The notes: generated from the sequence alone by a model not told the origin. DNA of 64,000 nt from Weissella minor (GCF_001437425.1 NZ_JQCD01000031.1:35838-99837); one strand, 5' to 3'; positions 34,517 to 43,705 are shown, counted from the stretch's first letter. Numbers and translations: made by a program.

Positions 34517-34556
34517 GCATTGACCTACTTAGAGTTTAAGTATGACAACGTGAGTG

Positions 34557-34596
34557 AAGTGTGATGGATTCAATTGCGAATCCGTTGCACTTTTTT
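34557..34596 (+). terminator. Attenuator terminator before the permease
   Basis: AAGTGTGATGGATTC pairs along its whole length (with G-U pairs) with GAATCCGTTGCACTT and is followed by TTTTTATTT. It ends about 25 bp before the permease ATG, with no promoter after it. Confidence 0.8.
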
Positions 34597-34621
34597 ATTT
34601 AGGAATTTTTAGGAGACATTT

Positions 34622-36025
34622 ATGACATTATTAGGACGTGCGTTCAAAAAAGAATCGTTGTCGAATTATATGCAGTCTGACGGCCATTTTGAAAAGTCGT
34701 TAACTGCCAAAGACTTGTTGGGCTTAGGAATTGGGGCCGTAATTGGAACGGGGATCTTTATTTTACCTGGGACGGTTGCTGCAACAACGGCAGGACCGGC
34801 AGTTGTCATTAGTTTTATTTTAGCTGCGCTAATCTCAGGATTAGTTGCGATGGCGTATTCTGAAATGGCTTCGGCATTACCGGTCGCTGGATCAGCCTAT
34901 TCATATGGAAATATTATTTTTGGGGAAGTCGTTGGTTGGGTCCTTGGTTGGGCATTAATATTGGAATATTTCTTAGCCGTGGCGGCAGTGGCAACCGGAT
35001 GGTCTGCGTATTTCGCTAATCTAATTGCACCGATTTATGAAATTCCTAAAGCATTTTCGGGTCCTTTGAATCCAAGTGAAGGTACCTATATTAATTTGGT
35101 TGCGGTTTTAATTTTACTTGTATTGGGATTGCTTTTACGTGGTGGTATGAAAGAATCAAAGCGTCTTCAGAACATAATGGTTATTTTGAAAATTGTCATT
35201 ATCATTTTGTTCGTAGCTGTCGGTTTCTTTTATATTAAAGCGAATAACTATCAACCATTTATTCCTGAGCGTATGAACGGAGCTTTTGGAATCAGAGGTG
35301 TTTTAACTGGAACGGCGATGGTGTTCTTTGCCTTCCTTGGATTTGATGCTTTGTCATCATCTGCGGCCGAAGTGAAGAATCCAAAGCGTAATATTCCAAT
35401 TGGAATTTTTGGAACCCTTATTATTGCAGCAATTTTATATGCACTAGTTGCGTTTGTGTTGACCGGAATGGTTAATTATACTGAATTAAATGTAGCGGAC
35501 CCAGTTGCCTTAGCCTTGCAAAGTGTTGGCCGTAATGGTGTTGCACTTGTTATTACAATTGGCGCTTTGCTGGGGATGTTTACGATGATGTACACCATGT
35601 TGTACGCTTCATCTCGTCTTGTTTACGCTATTGGTCGTGATGGTTTGTTACCAGGTAATATGGGAAAGTTGAATAAGCGTGAAGAACCAACGCGTGCACT
35701 TACAATTGCTACTATTGTTGTGATGGTCTTTGGTGGATTAGTACCATTGGATCGCTTAGTTGATTTGGTTAACATGGGAACATTGTTAGCGTTCGTTGTG
35801 GTATCTTTGGGAATCATTCCACTTCGTAAGCGTCAAGATTTGACCCATGATGGTTACAAGATGCCATTTTATCCAGTTCTACCTTTGATTTCAGCCGGCT
35901 TTTCATTTTTCTTGATGACACAATTACATGTAGAAACTTTGATTGCAGCAGCGATTTGGTTTGCGGTTGGTCTGGTAGTTTACTTTACTTACGGTATTAA
36001 GCATTCAAAATTAAATGAATTTTAG
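34622..36025 (+). CDS. APC-family amino acid permease (YfnA/CAT-like)
   Basis: The 467-residue permease has 12 predicted helices. The N-terminus LTAKDLLGLGIGAVIGTGIF and the helix VI block GTAMVFFAFLGFDALSSSAAE match the YfnA/cationic amino acid transporter branch of the APC superfamily. Its C-terminus lacks the two extra helices of animal CATs. It is closely similar in layout to the permease at 42174 (both end FAVGLVVYFTYGIKHS-like), suggesting paralogues. ATG follows TTTTAGGAGACATTT. Expression depends on read-through of the attenuator at 34557. Substrate unknown; the Phe-rich leader hints at aromatic amino acids. Confidence 0.9.
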   Translation: MTLLGRAFKKESLSNYMQSDGHFEKSLTAKDLLGLGIGAVIGTGIFILPGTVAATTAGPAVVISFILAALISGLVAMAYSEMASALPVAGSAYSYGNIIFGEVVGWVLGWALILEYFLAVAAVATGWSAYFANLIAPIYEIPKAFSGPLNPSEGTYINLVAVLILLVLGLLLRGGMKESKRLQNIMVILKIVIIILFVAVGFFYIKANNYQPFIPERMNGAFGIRGVLTGTAMVFFAFLGFDALSSSAAEVKNPKRNIPIGIFGTLIIAAILYALVAFVLTGMVNYTELNVADPVALALQSVGRNGVALVITIGALLGMFTMMYTMLYASSRLVYAIGRDGLLPGNMGKLNKREEPTRALTIATIVVMVFGGLVPLDRLVDLVNMGTLLAFVVVSLGIIPLRKRQDLTHDGYKMPFYPVLPLISAGFSFFLMTQLHVETLIAAAIWFAVGLVVYFTYGIKHSKLNEF

Positions 36026-36026
36026 A

Positions 36027-36060
36027 AAAAAACAACGTTCCACGTGGAACGTTGTTTTTT
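36027..36060. terminator. Perfect 34-bp palindromic terminator shared by converging genes, containing parS-like site 7
   Basis: The palindrome runs outward from CACGTG at 36041-36046 to A4/T4 at both ends and serves both strands. The central 16-mer CGTTCCACGTGGAACG (36036-36051) carries the canonical parS CG centre and TTCCA/TGGAA arms, the only site here with a CACGTG core. Confidence 0.8.
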
Positions 36061-36062
36061 GT

Positions 36063-37904
36063 TTAATGGTTAAAGATTTGATGAGCGATGGTTTCGGCAT
36101 CACGTAGATTTTTATCGTTAACATTTGGCCTTGGCGCAAACGATGTGAACCAATTCCACCCTTCAGTTGGTGTTCCGAAGATGAAGAGGTTATCGAGGTG
36201 TACCCCGTGTGCATCGATTGCTTGTAATGTTTTACGATCATTATAGACGGCGTCAATTTCAAACGTCGAACCATCAGAACGAGCTAGCTGAACATCAGTA
36301 ATTAGACCTGCAGCTGACAAAGATTGTAAAACAGGGTCGGCTGTATGTTGTAGCGTAATCCCTGGAAGACGTGCTTCAACGAGTTGTGTGCTTGTCCATG
36401 AGTTTCCTTGTTCATCAGTCACTTTGTAACCATTGTCAGTAACTTCAACTTTGAATTGTGGTGCTGCAATTGTAATAATGCCAGCACGCATAAGTGCTTG
36501 AAGTTGTTCTGTTCGTAAGATAGGTGGGCCGATATTTAAAAGACGATTAATTGGATTGAATTGCTTCAAGAATTTTTCAAATTCATCAACATCTAGATAA
36601 TCCTGCTCAAGGTAGTTACGTAGCTTACCACGTAAGTCCTTTAGTAGTTCGAAGGTTCCAGCAAATGGTGCATTGTCATTTCCTTTTTTGGCATCCGTGA
36701 TGTCAGCTTGGAGATAGTCTTCGATGAATTGTTGATAATCGCTTGGCGCGTCAGCTAGTGGATTCAAAATCGTAGACCAATCAATGCGTAGATGTTCTGG
36801 AATTCCGAATTCAATTGCAGTGGCATTTAAATCTTCAGATGTTTGTAGTGCAAGTAAGAAATCACGTCGATTAAATGGCCAATTTACAGCCGTATCGCTC
36901 ATAAGATTGAAATAGTACTTGTACGTCATTTCCTTTTCAAACAAGGCATATAAATTATCATAACTAATTTTGCCATGTTGAGCGTGGGCATCAATGTTTT
37001 CAGTCGTAAAGAACAAGCCATCGTAAGATTCTGCACTGGCTTTTTGATTAAACGCTTTAGAGCGAGGTAAGGTACCAGTACGTGAACCAGCAATGATATG
37101 TGGTTCATCGCCGGATGAAATGTACACTAGTTGATCATTGGCACGACGCTCATAACGTCCGCCACGCCCGATTGTAAGACCAGAAATATAATCGAAGAAG
37201 CTGAGCCCAAGTCCGCGAATTAAAACGTTCTCGTTGCGACGAATTGATTTTAAGGGTGCTTCACTTGGTTGCATTGGCTGTAAGTAGTGCCAATCTAAAT
37301 GTTTTGATGCCGCATCTTTAAAAGCCTGCTCTTGTTCGGTTAGTTGCGCTGATGTATAACCCGGTGCATACGCAACTGCATCAGCAATAACGGTTGTTTC
37401 ATCAGCAAAGGTTATTTTGAACGTATCATTAGTTGCAGGTTCAACAGCCGTTACCTTGCTTTGTTTATAATTAAGATGTGTATGTGCATTCGTTTGGTTT
37501 TGAATTGTTTCAAAATAATAACTAGCATATAACCCAAAAAGTGCGCGTGATGAAAAATGATTTGGGTCTAAAGTGGCAATTTCAGTCAAGAATGCATCCT
37601 TATTTTTAAAAGCATGCGTTTGTAAATATTCAGCTGCATCTTGATGAACCCATTCATAAAAGTTAGGGCCGGCTGTTGCGGGTAATTTTTTGTCCACTGT
37701 ATCATCGCTAAAAAGTGTCAAATGTTGACTAATTGTGTTGGCGATAAATTCCGGGTTTTGGTCGGCATGCCACACGGCGCCACCAATTGGATATGGATCA
37801 GCTAGTGTTATTGTTTGATCAGACTGCGAAGCGTTCGCATAAGCAACCAAACGTTCGGCAAGGACTAAATTTCGTGGTCCAGCCCCGATGAGCACAATAT
37901 TCAT
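36063..37904 (-). CDS. FAD/NAD(P)-binding protein (NAD_binding_9 type)
   Basis: The 613-residue cytosolic flavoprotein begins MNIVLIGAGPRNLVLAERLV, with a dinucleotide-binding GxGPxN motif. PYPIGGAVWHADQNPEFIANT and LIRGLGLSFFDYISGLTIGRGGRYE are typical of the family, which is found near amino acid or siderophore-like pathways in some bacteria. The reaction is not known. The start is 4 bp after the nnrE stop on the minus strand, so the two genes form an operon. Confidence 0.8.
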   Translation of the reverse strand: MNIVLIGAGPRNLVLAERLVAYANASQSDQTITLADPYPIGGAVWHADQNPEFIANTISQHLTLFSDDTVDKKLPATAGPNFYEWVHQDAAEYLQTHAFKNKDAFLTEIATLDPNHFSSRALFGLYASYYFETIQNQTNAHTHLNYKQSKVTAVEPATNDTFKITFADETTVIADAVAYAPGYTSAQLTEQEQAFKDAASKHLDWHYLQPMQPSEAPLKSIRRNENVLIRGLGLSFFDYISGLTIGRGGRYERRANDQLVYISSGDEPHIIAGSRTGTLPRSKAFNQKASAESYDGLFFTTENIDAHAQHGKISYDNLYALFEKEMTYKYYFNLMSDTAVNWPFNRRDFLLALQTSEDLNATAIEFGIPEHLRIDWSTILNPLADAPSDYQQFIEDYLQADITDAKKGNDNAPFAGTFELLKDLRGKLRNYLEQDYLDVDEFEKFLKQFNPINRLLNIGPPILRTEQLQALMRAGIITIAAPQFKVEVTDNGYKVTDEQGNSWTSTQLVEARLPGITLQHTADPVLQSLSAAGLITDVQLARSDGSTFEIDAVYNDRKTLQAIDAHGVHLDNLFIFGTPTEGWNWFTSFAPRPNVNDKNLRDAETIAHQIFNH

Positions 37905-37908
37905 AATG

Positions 37909-38574
37909 TTACTCCTCTCGTTGTGCAGTTAAAAACTCCTCCAAGTTAGCTGGTCGGAAAATGCCAATATCTTTGACATAAATATCACCAGCTCTTTTAA
38001 GGCCTTCTTGTTTCAATAGACCAGTCTTAGGGTAACCGAAAGTTACGGTGGCGCTGGCGCGAATCGCTGAACCTAAAATTTCGCCAGTTGTGGCGTTGAT
38101 TCCAGACGGAACATCAACTGAAACAACTGGAATATTGGCAGCATTCACACGTTTAATGATTTCGCCTAATTTGACGGGGACGGGCTTTGAGAGTCCAATT
38201 CCAAATAGGGCATCAACGATGACAGAATAATTTTTAAAATCATTGATACGATGTTTAGGTTCAATCCCGTAATTACGCGCAATCTTTAATTGGGTTGAGG
38301 TATTTGCTGAGGCGCGTTTTTCATCACCTAAAATAAGCAAATCAACATTAACGCCTTTTTGGCTGAGTAAACGTGAAATAACAATCCCGTCACCACCATT
38401 GTTGCTTAAACCAGCGATAACTAAAACATGTGATAAATCATACTTGCCTGCTGCTAAGACCTCAATGACAGATTGGGCCGTTCGTTCCATTAGAACGAGT
38501 GGTGGCATACCGATTTCTTCAATTGTGTATCGGTCCAGTAGTTGCATTTCTTGTGCGGTTACAGCTTCAACCAT
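37909..38574 (-). CDS. nnrE: NAD(P)H-hydrate epimerase
   Basis: It interconverts R and S forms of hydrated NAD(P)H, a repair step. The 221-residue YjeF N-terminal domain protein has the characteristic LSNNGGDGIVISRLL near residue 57, DALFGIGLSKPV near 118, and VDVPSGINATTGE near 152. The usual partner dehydratase domain is not fused. It is upstream of a flavoprotein gene in a two-gene minus-strand unit. ATG follows TTAAGGAGGTTACATTTC. Confidence 0.9.
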   Translation of the reverse strand: MVEAVTAQEMQLLDRYTIEEIGMPPLVLMERTAQSVIEVLAAGKYDLSHVLVIAGLSNNGGDGIVISRLLSQKGVNVDLLILGDEKRASANTSTQLKIARNYGIEPKHRINDFKNYSVIVDALFGIGLSKPVPVKLGEIIKRVNAANIPVVSVDVPSGINATTGEILGSAIRASATVTFGYPKTGLLKQEGLKRAGDIYVKDIGIFRPANLEEFLTAQREE

Positions 38575-38734
38575 GAAATGTAACCTCCTTAAATTGTGAT
38601 TTTAATGTGCCTAGGCACTATCTTTTATTATAAACGTAATTTGATGGACTAACAAATTCGATTCTGAGCAAACTGGATAAAAGAAGCCAACATGTTACAA
38701 TATTCAATGAAAATAAATGAAGGCGGTAATTAAA

Positions 38735-39073
38735 ATGGCAGATCAAAAAATTCCACAAGACATGCAAGAAGTAGCAGATCAAGTAACTTTGATGCAAGCG
38801 CGTGGCTTTGACGTAAGTGAAACAGATGTTATCCGTGAAGCATTGAAGGCTGGCTTCCAAGCGATTGTTGATGATCGGATGGATGGTAACTATGATACTG
38901 TGCGTTGGGATGATGAATTCTTTGCATTACAAATTGTGAGTTTTGGTGATGAATTAGAAGGCGAAGCAAAGCCAGCGGAAGGGGAAGCTGACTTTGTTGA
39001 ACAATTTAAAGTAAATGCAAACCAAGTCTGGTTTAAATTAGATAACGTTGCCGCAAAAGTCATTGGTCGTTAA
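38735..39073 (+). CDS. Small acidic protein with a ribbon-helix-helix-like N-terminus
   Basis: The 112-residue protein was not assigned to a family. Residues 15-47 (ARGFDVSETDVIREALKAGF) resemble the helix-turn-helix part of ribbon-helix-helix proteins, followed by an acidic middle (DELEGEAKPAEGEADF). The frame is open from 38717, but ATG at 38735 follows GAAGGCGGT with normal spacing. It is a single gene between nnrE (divergent) and the aquaporin gene. No toxin gene is next to it. Confidence 0.6.
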   Translation: MADQKIPQDMQEVADQVTLMQARGFDVSETDVIREALKAGFQAIVDDRMDGNYDTVRWDDEFFALQIVSFGDELEGEAKPAEGEADFVEQFKVNANQVWFKLDNVAAKVIGR

Positions 39074-39173
39074 TATAAAAAAACATTAAGGTTTAATATT
39101 TTAAGCTTGGATATATAAATCAGTGCTATATTAAGAAGGATTGTTTATAATTGAAATTTTTGGAGGATTACTC

Positions 39174-39872
39174 ATGGAAAAAATGCGTGTGTATTTAGCT
39201 GAATTTATCGGCGCAATGATGCTTGTTGGAATTGGAACAGGTGTTGTTGTCTTTGTTGGAACACAAGCTGGTCCACTACCTATCGCTTTGGCCTTTGGAT
39301 TGGCATTGGCTGCTGGAATTTATGCCGTTGGTGGCATTTCTGGTGGACACTTCAACCCAGCCGTTTCATTGGCAATGGCTATTAACAAGCGTTTGTCATG
39401 GACTGACTTTGTTGGTTATATTGCAGCTCAATTCTTGGGTGCAATTGCAGGTTCAGGAATTATTGCAGGTTTCTTTGCTGCCTTTGGCGCAAAGCAAGAT
39501 GCAATTCAACAAATTGGTTTTGGTCAAACTGTTTACCAAGCACCAGTTTCATTCTGGGGAGCTACTTTGATTGAAGTATTCCTAACATTTGTATTCATTT
39601 TGGTTATTGTTATGGTAACTTCAAATAAGTACAGTGCCGGTAATATGACACCATTGATTATTGGTTTGACATTGGCAGCCTTGATCATGCTTGGAATTTC
39701 AGCAACTGGTGCATCATTGAACCCAGCTCGTTCATTCGGACCAGCTTTGCTTTCAATGTTCTACGGTTCATCTCAAGCATTGTCACAAATGGGCGTTTAC
39801 CTAATCGGACCATTTGTAGGTGGTGCATTAGCCGCCTTTGTTGCTAAGTTCTTAGGTTCAGAAGAAGCTTAA
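39174..39872 (+). CDS. Aquaporin-type MIP channel
   Basis: The 232-residue MIP channel has six helices and two NPA boxes, GGHFNPAVSLA (about residue 60) and GASLNPARSFGPAL (about 178). Ser follows the second NPAR where glycerol facilitators have Asp (NPARD), which favours an aquaporin of AqpZ type that carries water and perhaps small neutral solutes. The frame opens at 39141, but ATG at 39174 follows TTTGGAGGATTACTC. It is monocistronic with a terminator at 39877. Confidence 0.9.
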   Translation: MEKMRVYLAEFIGAMMLVGIGTGVVVFVGTQAGPLPIALAFGLALAAGIYAVGGISGGHFNPAVSLAMAINKRLSWTDFVGYIAAQFLGAIAGSGIIAGFFAAFGAKQDAIQQIGFGQTVYQAPVSFWGATLIEVFLTFVFILVIVMVTSNKYSAGNMTPLIIGLTLAALIMLGISATGASLNPARSFGPALLSMFYGSSQALSQMGVYLIGPFVGGALAAFVAKFLGSEEA

Positions 39873-39876
39873 TTTT

Positions 39877-39914
39877 GAAAAAGTTCAAATGCTTTGGCAT
39901 TTGGACTTTTTTTA
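39877..39914 (+). terminator. Aquaporin gene terminator
   Basis: AAAAGTTCAAATGC pairs with GCATTTGGACTTTT and is followed by a T-run. Confidence 0.88.
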
Positions 39915-39968
39915 TTGCATTCATGTATAATTGTAGAAAATACCACGCGGTTTAAATGGGGGACAATT

Positions 39969-40517
39969 ATGTCAAAACTTATGAAATGGGTCTTAGGAAT
40001 TGTTGTTGCAGTAGGGGTTGTTTTTGGTGGTGTTGCGATGGTCGGTTCTAATACCGACCATAAGGAAACAAAAACGTCATCATCTGTTTCAAGTAAGAAA
40101 TCAAGTTCAGAATCAAAATCTAGTTCTGAACAAAAGTCAAGCTCGGAATCACAGTCAAGCTCAACGTCTAATTCTGAAACAGAAACGAATGCGAGTGAAC
40201 AAAGTCGTTCAGAAGAAGCTTCAGCACCTGCAGAAGCTTCTTCACAAACTCAAGCAGCACAACCACAACAAAACCAGAATCAAGGGGCAGCTCAGGCAGC
40301 TCCTAATGCCAGCATTACGACACCCGATGCAGCCAAGAATGCAGTCGCGACACATATGCGCCAAGTTCAAACTTTTGATCCCAATCGTTTTAATCTTGAG
40401 GCATCCGCTGCAGATGACGGACAAAGTTACTATGTTAACGTTTCGTCAAGCCAAATTGATGGTGTTTTAGCAGTTTATCAAGTTCAGGCAAATGGTGCCG
40501 TTACACAAATTCAATAA
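39969..40517 (+). CDS. Membrane-anchored Ser-rich extracellular protein, unknown
   Basis: The 182-residue protein starts with a signal-anchor helix (about residues 7-26). A long low-complexity linker of Ser, Glu, Gln and Ala (about 35-115) follows, then a compact C-terminal domain of about 65 residues (TTPDAAKNAVATHMRQVQTF to the end). It lacks a lipobox. The linker would place the domain outside the membrane, within the wall. The domain was not recognised. ATG at 39969 follows GGGGGACAATT. It converges with pgpA and shares a terminator with it. Confidence 0.65.
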   Translation: MSKLMKWVLGIVVAVGVVFGGVAMVGSNTDHKETKTSSSVSSKKSSSESKSSSEQKSSSESQSSSTSNSETETNASEQSRSEEASAPAEASSQTQAAQPQQNQNQGAAQAAPNASITTPDAAKNAVATHMRQVQTFDPNRFNLEASAADDGQSYYVNVSSSQIDGVLAVYQVQANGAVTQIQ

Positions 40518-40556
40518 CAAAAAACGCTTAACCCAATCGGGTTAAGCGTTTCTTTT
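40518..40556. terminator. Bidirectional terminator between the anchored protein gene and pgpA
   Basis: AAAACGCTTAACCC pairs with GGGTTAAGCGTTT, with A/T runs on both sides. Confidence 0.88.
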
Positions 40557-41043
40557 ATTCTTCGTGAGCTAACTTAGCTTCAGCTGCGGCAATAATGGCA
40601 GCAACTAAATCATCAATAAAGGTATTTACACGACCACCTTGCTTTTGAGAATCATTTAAATCACCAATAATGCCAGGCTTTGTACGATCTAAGAAACCAA
40701 AATTTGTCCACGAAATTGTACCGTAGAGACCAAGAATTGACATAACTAATTGTTCATCAACCCCATAAGTGCCTGAATCCTGTTGGATTCGTGTTTGAAT
40801 TGGTTCAGGCAATTGACCAGCTTCAGCTAAATCATCTAATGCTAAACCAGTCAGAATGGCATCTTGTGATTCTGTTTTATGCAAGACACTATGAACTGCT
40901 TGTAATGCACGTTCCTCAGTCAAATCAGGAATATGATGTTTTTGACCTTCAATAACGAGTGGGACGAGTTGATCTATAGTGACCCCGCGCTCTTTTAAAG
41001 CAGTCAATACTTCTGGATAGTAATCGGGTGTTGATTCTGACAT
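40555..41043 (-). CDS. pgpA: Phosphatidylglycerophosphatase A family protein (YutG-like)
   Basis: The 162-residue PgpA-domain protein matches Bacillus YutG in layout: IPDLTEERALQAVHSVLHKTESQDAILTGLALD (cited in part as AILTGLALDDLAE), YGVDEQLVMSILGLYGTISWTNFG and the terminal NTFIDDLVAAIIAAAEAKLAH with the acidic metal site. Expected activity is dephosphorylation of phosphatidylglycerophosphate in membrane lipid synthesis. There is no membrane helix in the N-terminal part. It lies 16 bp downstream of an oxidoreductase gene on the minus strand and may share its transcript. Confidence 0.85.
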   Translation of the reverse strand: MSESTPDYYPEVLTALKERGVTIDQLVPLVIEGQKHHIPDLTEERALQAVHSVLHKTESQDAILTGLALDDLAEAGQLPEPIQTRIQQDSGTYGVDEQLVMSILGLYGTISWTNFGFLDRTKPGIIGDLNDSQKQGGRVNTFIDDLVAAIIAAAEAKLAHEE

Positions 41044-41059
41044 GATTTAAGCTCCTTTT

Positions 41060-41977
41060 TTATTGTTCTAGCACAATTTTACCAAGAGGACTACTTTGGC
41101 GTAAAGCGTGATGTGCTTGTTGTAAATTATTCTGTGAGAAGGGTAAAACCTCAGCAATTGGGATTTTAATCGTACCTTGCGCAATTAAAGTGAAGAGTTC
41201 TTGCAATAAATCCCCTTTTCCAGTCGCAAAACTATTTTGCGCGTCAATTTGATAACGATGTGATAAATCTTCAAGTTGCGCATCGTTGCTGAGGTTCCTA
41301 AGCCGTCCACCAGTTTTGAGAATTTTAGCAGATTTAACTGTTGTTTCTCCGCCAATTGAGTCTAATACAGCATCAAAGCCACTTAATGTTTGTTCATAAG
41401 CTGTTTTGTAGTCAATGCAGTGTACGGGCCCAAATTGTTCTAAAAAGGCGCTGTTACGGCTATTAGCTGTGGTATAAACATCGGCACCGCGCATGAGTGC
41501 GACTTGGATGGCTGTCGTACCAACACTTCCTGTGCCACCTTGAATTAATATTTTTTCGCCGGCTTGAATATCTAAATCACGCGTCATCATTTGATAACCG
41601 GTTGCAGCACCTAAGACACTTGCAGCAGCCGTCACATCTGATAGGTTATCTGGAATTTTGGCTAAAGCTGACTGACCGACGGGAACAAATTCAGCATAGG
41701 TCTGATGATGACGAGAAGCCGCAACTCTGTCCCCGATTTGAAAATCAGTGACGGCAGCACCAACTGCAACGACTTCTCCTGCCACACTTGAACCTGGAAT
41801 GAGTGGGAGCTGATCCGCTTCCCCCATGAGTCCCATAACAAATTTAACATCGTAAGGATCCAGTGCGACAGCATGGTTTGCAACCAAAATTTGCTTGGGT
41901 TTTAAAGTGGGACGGTCAACACGAGCTGATTGTAGTTCGGTTACGCTGCCAAATTGATTTAAAAGAATGGCGTCCAT
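41060..41977 (-). CDS. Zinc-independent medium-chain NADP oxidoreductase (quinone reductase-like)
   Basis: The 305-residue MDR-family protein has a GroES-like N-terminal domain (LIPGSSVAGEVVAVGAAV) and a Rossmann fold with LIQGGTGSVGTTAIQVA near residue 142. The catalytic and structural zinc Cys ligands are absent, as in quinone oxidoreductases and enoyl reductases. The substrate is unknown. It heads a two-gene minus-strand unit with pgpA. ATG follows AAGGAGGTTTTAGTCA. Confidence 0.85.
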   Translation of the reverse strand: MDAILLNQFGSVTELQSARVDRPTLKPKQILVANHAVALDPYDVKFVMGLMGEADQLPLIPGSSVAGEVVAVGAAVTDFQIGDRVAASRHHQTYAEFVPVGQSALAKIPDNLSDVTAAASVLGAATGYQMMTRDLDIQAGEKILIQGGTGSVGTTAIQVALMRGADVYTTANSRNSAFLEQFGPVHCIDYKTAYEQTLSGFDAVLDSIGGETTVKSAKILKTGGRLRNLSNDAQLEDLSHRYQIDAQNSFATGKGDLLQELFTLIAQGTIKIPIAEVLPFSQNNLQQAHHALRQSSPLGKIVLEQ

Positions 41978-42070
41978 TGACTAAAACCTCCTTACAATTA
42001 ATTTTAACTTAATTGTAGTCCATTTTTGGATAGATGCAAATCCAAACTAGCAGAGTCGTGTAGAAAATAC

Positions 42071-42099
42071 TTGTCACAATTAGATTAAAATGATAAAAT
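42071..42099 (+). promoter_or_regulatory. Promoter of the permease at 42174
   Basis: TTGTCA and TAAAAT are 17 bp apart. No terminator lies in this leader, unlike the paralogue at 34622. Confidence 0.65.
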
Positions 42100-42173
42100 T
42101 CTAATCATTATTTAGGACAGGTTCTATAGAAGAACTAAAAATTATCAGTTGATATAAAAAGGGGATTAGGCGT

Positions 42174-43610
42174 ATGGATAGTAACTCAGGCATGTTGACC
42201 AAAATGGGTCGCAAAGAGAATCCACAGAATTATGCAGACAAGGACGGACATTTAAAGCCGGTGCTTGGTCTGAAAGATATGGTCGCTATGGGAGTTGGAA
42301 CCGTTGTTGGAGCGGGTGTTTTCACCATTCCAGGAATTGTTGCCGCAGACTATGCGGGACCAGCGGTTGTCATTTCATTTATTGTTGCCGCGGTTGTTGC
42401 GGGGCTTTCAGCGCTATCCTATTCTGAATTAGCTTCAGCGATGCCCTTTGCGGGTTCAATTTATTCATGGGCGAACGTAATCTTTGGTGAATTTATGGGA
42501 TGGGTTGCCGGTTGGGCGGTCCTTTCTGAATACTTAATTGCATTGGCATTCGTGTCATCGGCATGGTCCTCGTATTTTCAAGGTTTCATTGGAAGTTTTG
42601 GCATTAATATTCCGACAGCTATTTCAGGATCATTTAATCCTGGAACAGGGCAATATATTGACTTATTTGGTGCTTTAGCATTAATTGGTGTTGGATTATT
42701 GGTTTTCCGTGGTATGAAAGCGGCGGCCATTGTTGAAAATTGGTTGGTTGTCTTGAAGATTGCCGTAATCGTTTTGTTTATCGTTGTTGGTTTGACAGCG
42801 GTCCAAGCAAGTAACTGGGTGCCATTTATTCCAGAGCACGTACCTGGCACAAACTTTGGTGGTGGAATTGGAATTTTGCATGGTGCGTCACAAGTATTCT
42901 TTGCATACATTGGTTTTGATACCATTGCAGCAAATTCAGCTGAAGTTAAGAATCCACAAAAGACAATGCCACGTGCGATTATCGGAACGCTAGTAATCGC
43001 AACAATCTTGTTTGTTGGTGTTGCTGCTGTATTGACCGGAATGTTCCCATACCATGTCTATAAGGGAAATGCAGAACCTGCTGCTTGGGCGCTTCGTGAA
43101 GTTGGACATTACTTTACAGCCAACTTGCTTTCAGTTGTGGCGTTAGTTGGTATGTTTACTGGGTTGATTGCTTTGATGGTTGGAGGATCTCGACTTCTTT
43201 ATTCATTCGGACGTGATGGTTTGATTTCACGTAAGATGGGTAAGCTTGATAAGAATGGTTTGCCACACAATGCAACTTGGTTGATGTTAGTCGCTTCAGT
43301 CGTATTGGGTTCATTGTTCCCAATTGAATTGCTTTCAAACTTGGTTTCTGCAGGTACATTAGTTGCCTTTATTGTTGCCTCATTGGCCGTGCTCGTTTTG
43401 CGTCGTCGTAAAGATATTGTTAATACGGGTTACAAGGTGCCAGGATACCCAGTTATTCCGATTTTGGCTGCGTTATCAGCAACAGGTTTGTTCTTAACAT
43501 TGAATAAGGACGCCTTGATTTTGATGGCTGGTTGGATTGTTATCGGTGTTATTGTGTACTTTGTGTACGGAATTAAGCACAGTTCAAATGATGAAGAAGC
43601 AACATCATAA
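42174..43610 (+). CDS. APC-family amino acid permease (YfnA/CAT-like)
   Basis: The 478-residue permease has 12 helices and is a paralogue of the one at 34622. It has VLGLKDMVAMGVGTVVGAGVF near residue 28, GPAVVISFIVAAVVAGLSALSYSELASAMPFAGS (cited as SYSELASAMPFAGS), and helix VI GASQVFFAYIGFDTIAANSAE. The tail YFVYGIKHSSN matches the sister protein. The amino acid is unknown. ATG follows GGGGATTAGGCGT. It has its own promoter and terminator. Confidence 0.9.
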   Translation: MDSNSGMLTKMGRKENPQNYADKDGHLKPVLGLKDMVAMGVGTVVGAGVFTIPGIVAADYAGPAVVISFIVAAVVAGLSALSYSELASAMPFAGSIYSWANVIFGEFMGWVAGWAVLSEYLIALAFVSSAWSSYFQGFIGSFGINIPTAISGSFNPGTGQYIDLFGALALIGVGLLVFRGMKAAAIVENWLVVLKIAVIVLFIVVGLTAVQASNWVPFIPEHVPGTNFGGGIGILHGASQVFFAYIGFDTIAANSAEVKNPQKTMPRAIIGTLVIATILFVGVAAVLTGMFPYHVYKGNAEPAAWALREVGHYFTANLLSVVALVGMFTGLIALMVGGSRLLYSFGRDGLISRKMGKLDKNGLPHNATWLMLVASVVLGSLFPIELLSNLVSAGTLVAFIVASLAVLVLRRRKDIVNTGYKVPGYPVIPILAALSATGLFLTLNKDALILMAGWIVIGVIVYFVYGIKHSSNDEEATS

Positions 43611-43619
43611 AAAATAGAT

Positions 43620-43656
43620 GAGAGGTTGGGATATAAAATTCCCAACTTCTTTTTTA
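43620..43656 (+). terminator. Permease terminator
   Basis: GAGAGGTTGGGA pairs with TCCCAACTTCT and is followed by a T-run. Confidence 0.85.
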
Positions 43657-43705
43657 TATGCGATAATAGGTTCTTAACGAAAAGGTTCAGGAGAGTAATG
43701 ATGTC

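Noticed and set aside
34369..34621. T-box or known riboswitch in the permease leader
   Set aside because: No T-box sequence (AGGGTGGNACCGCG-like), AG-bulge or other riboswitch core that I know was found. A peptide-coding leader explains the layout better.
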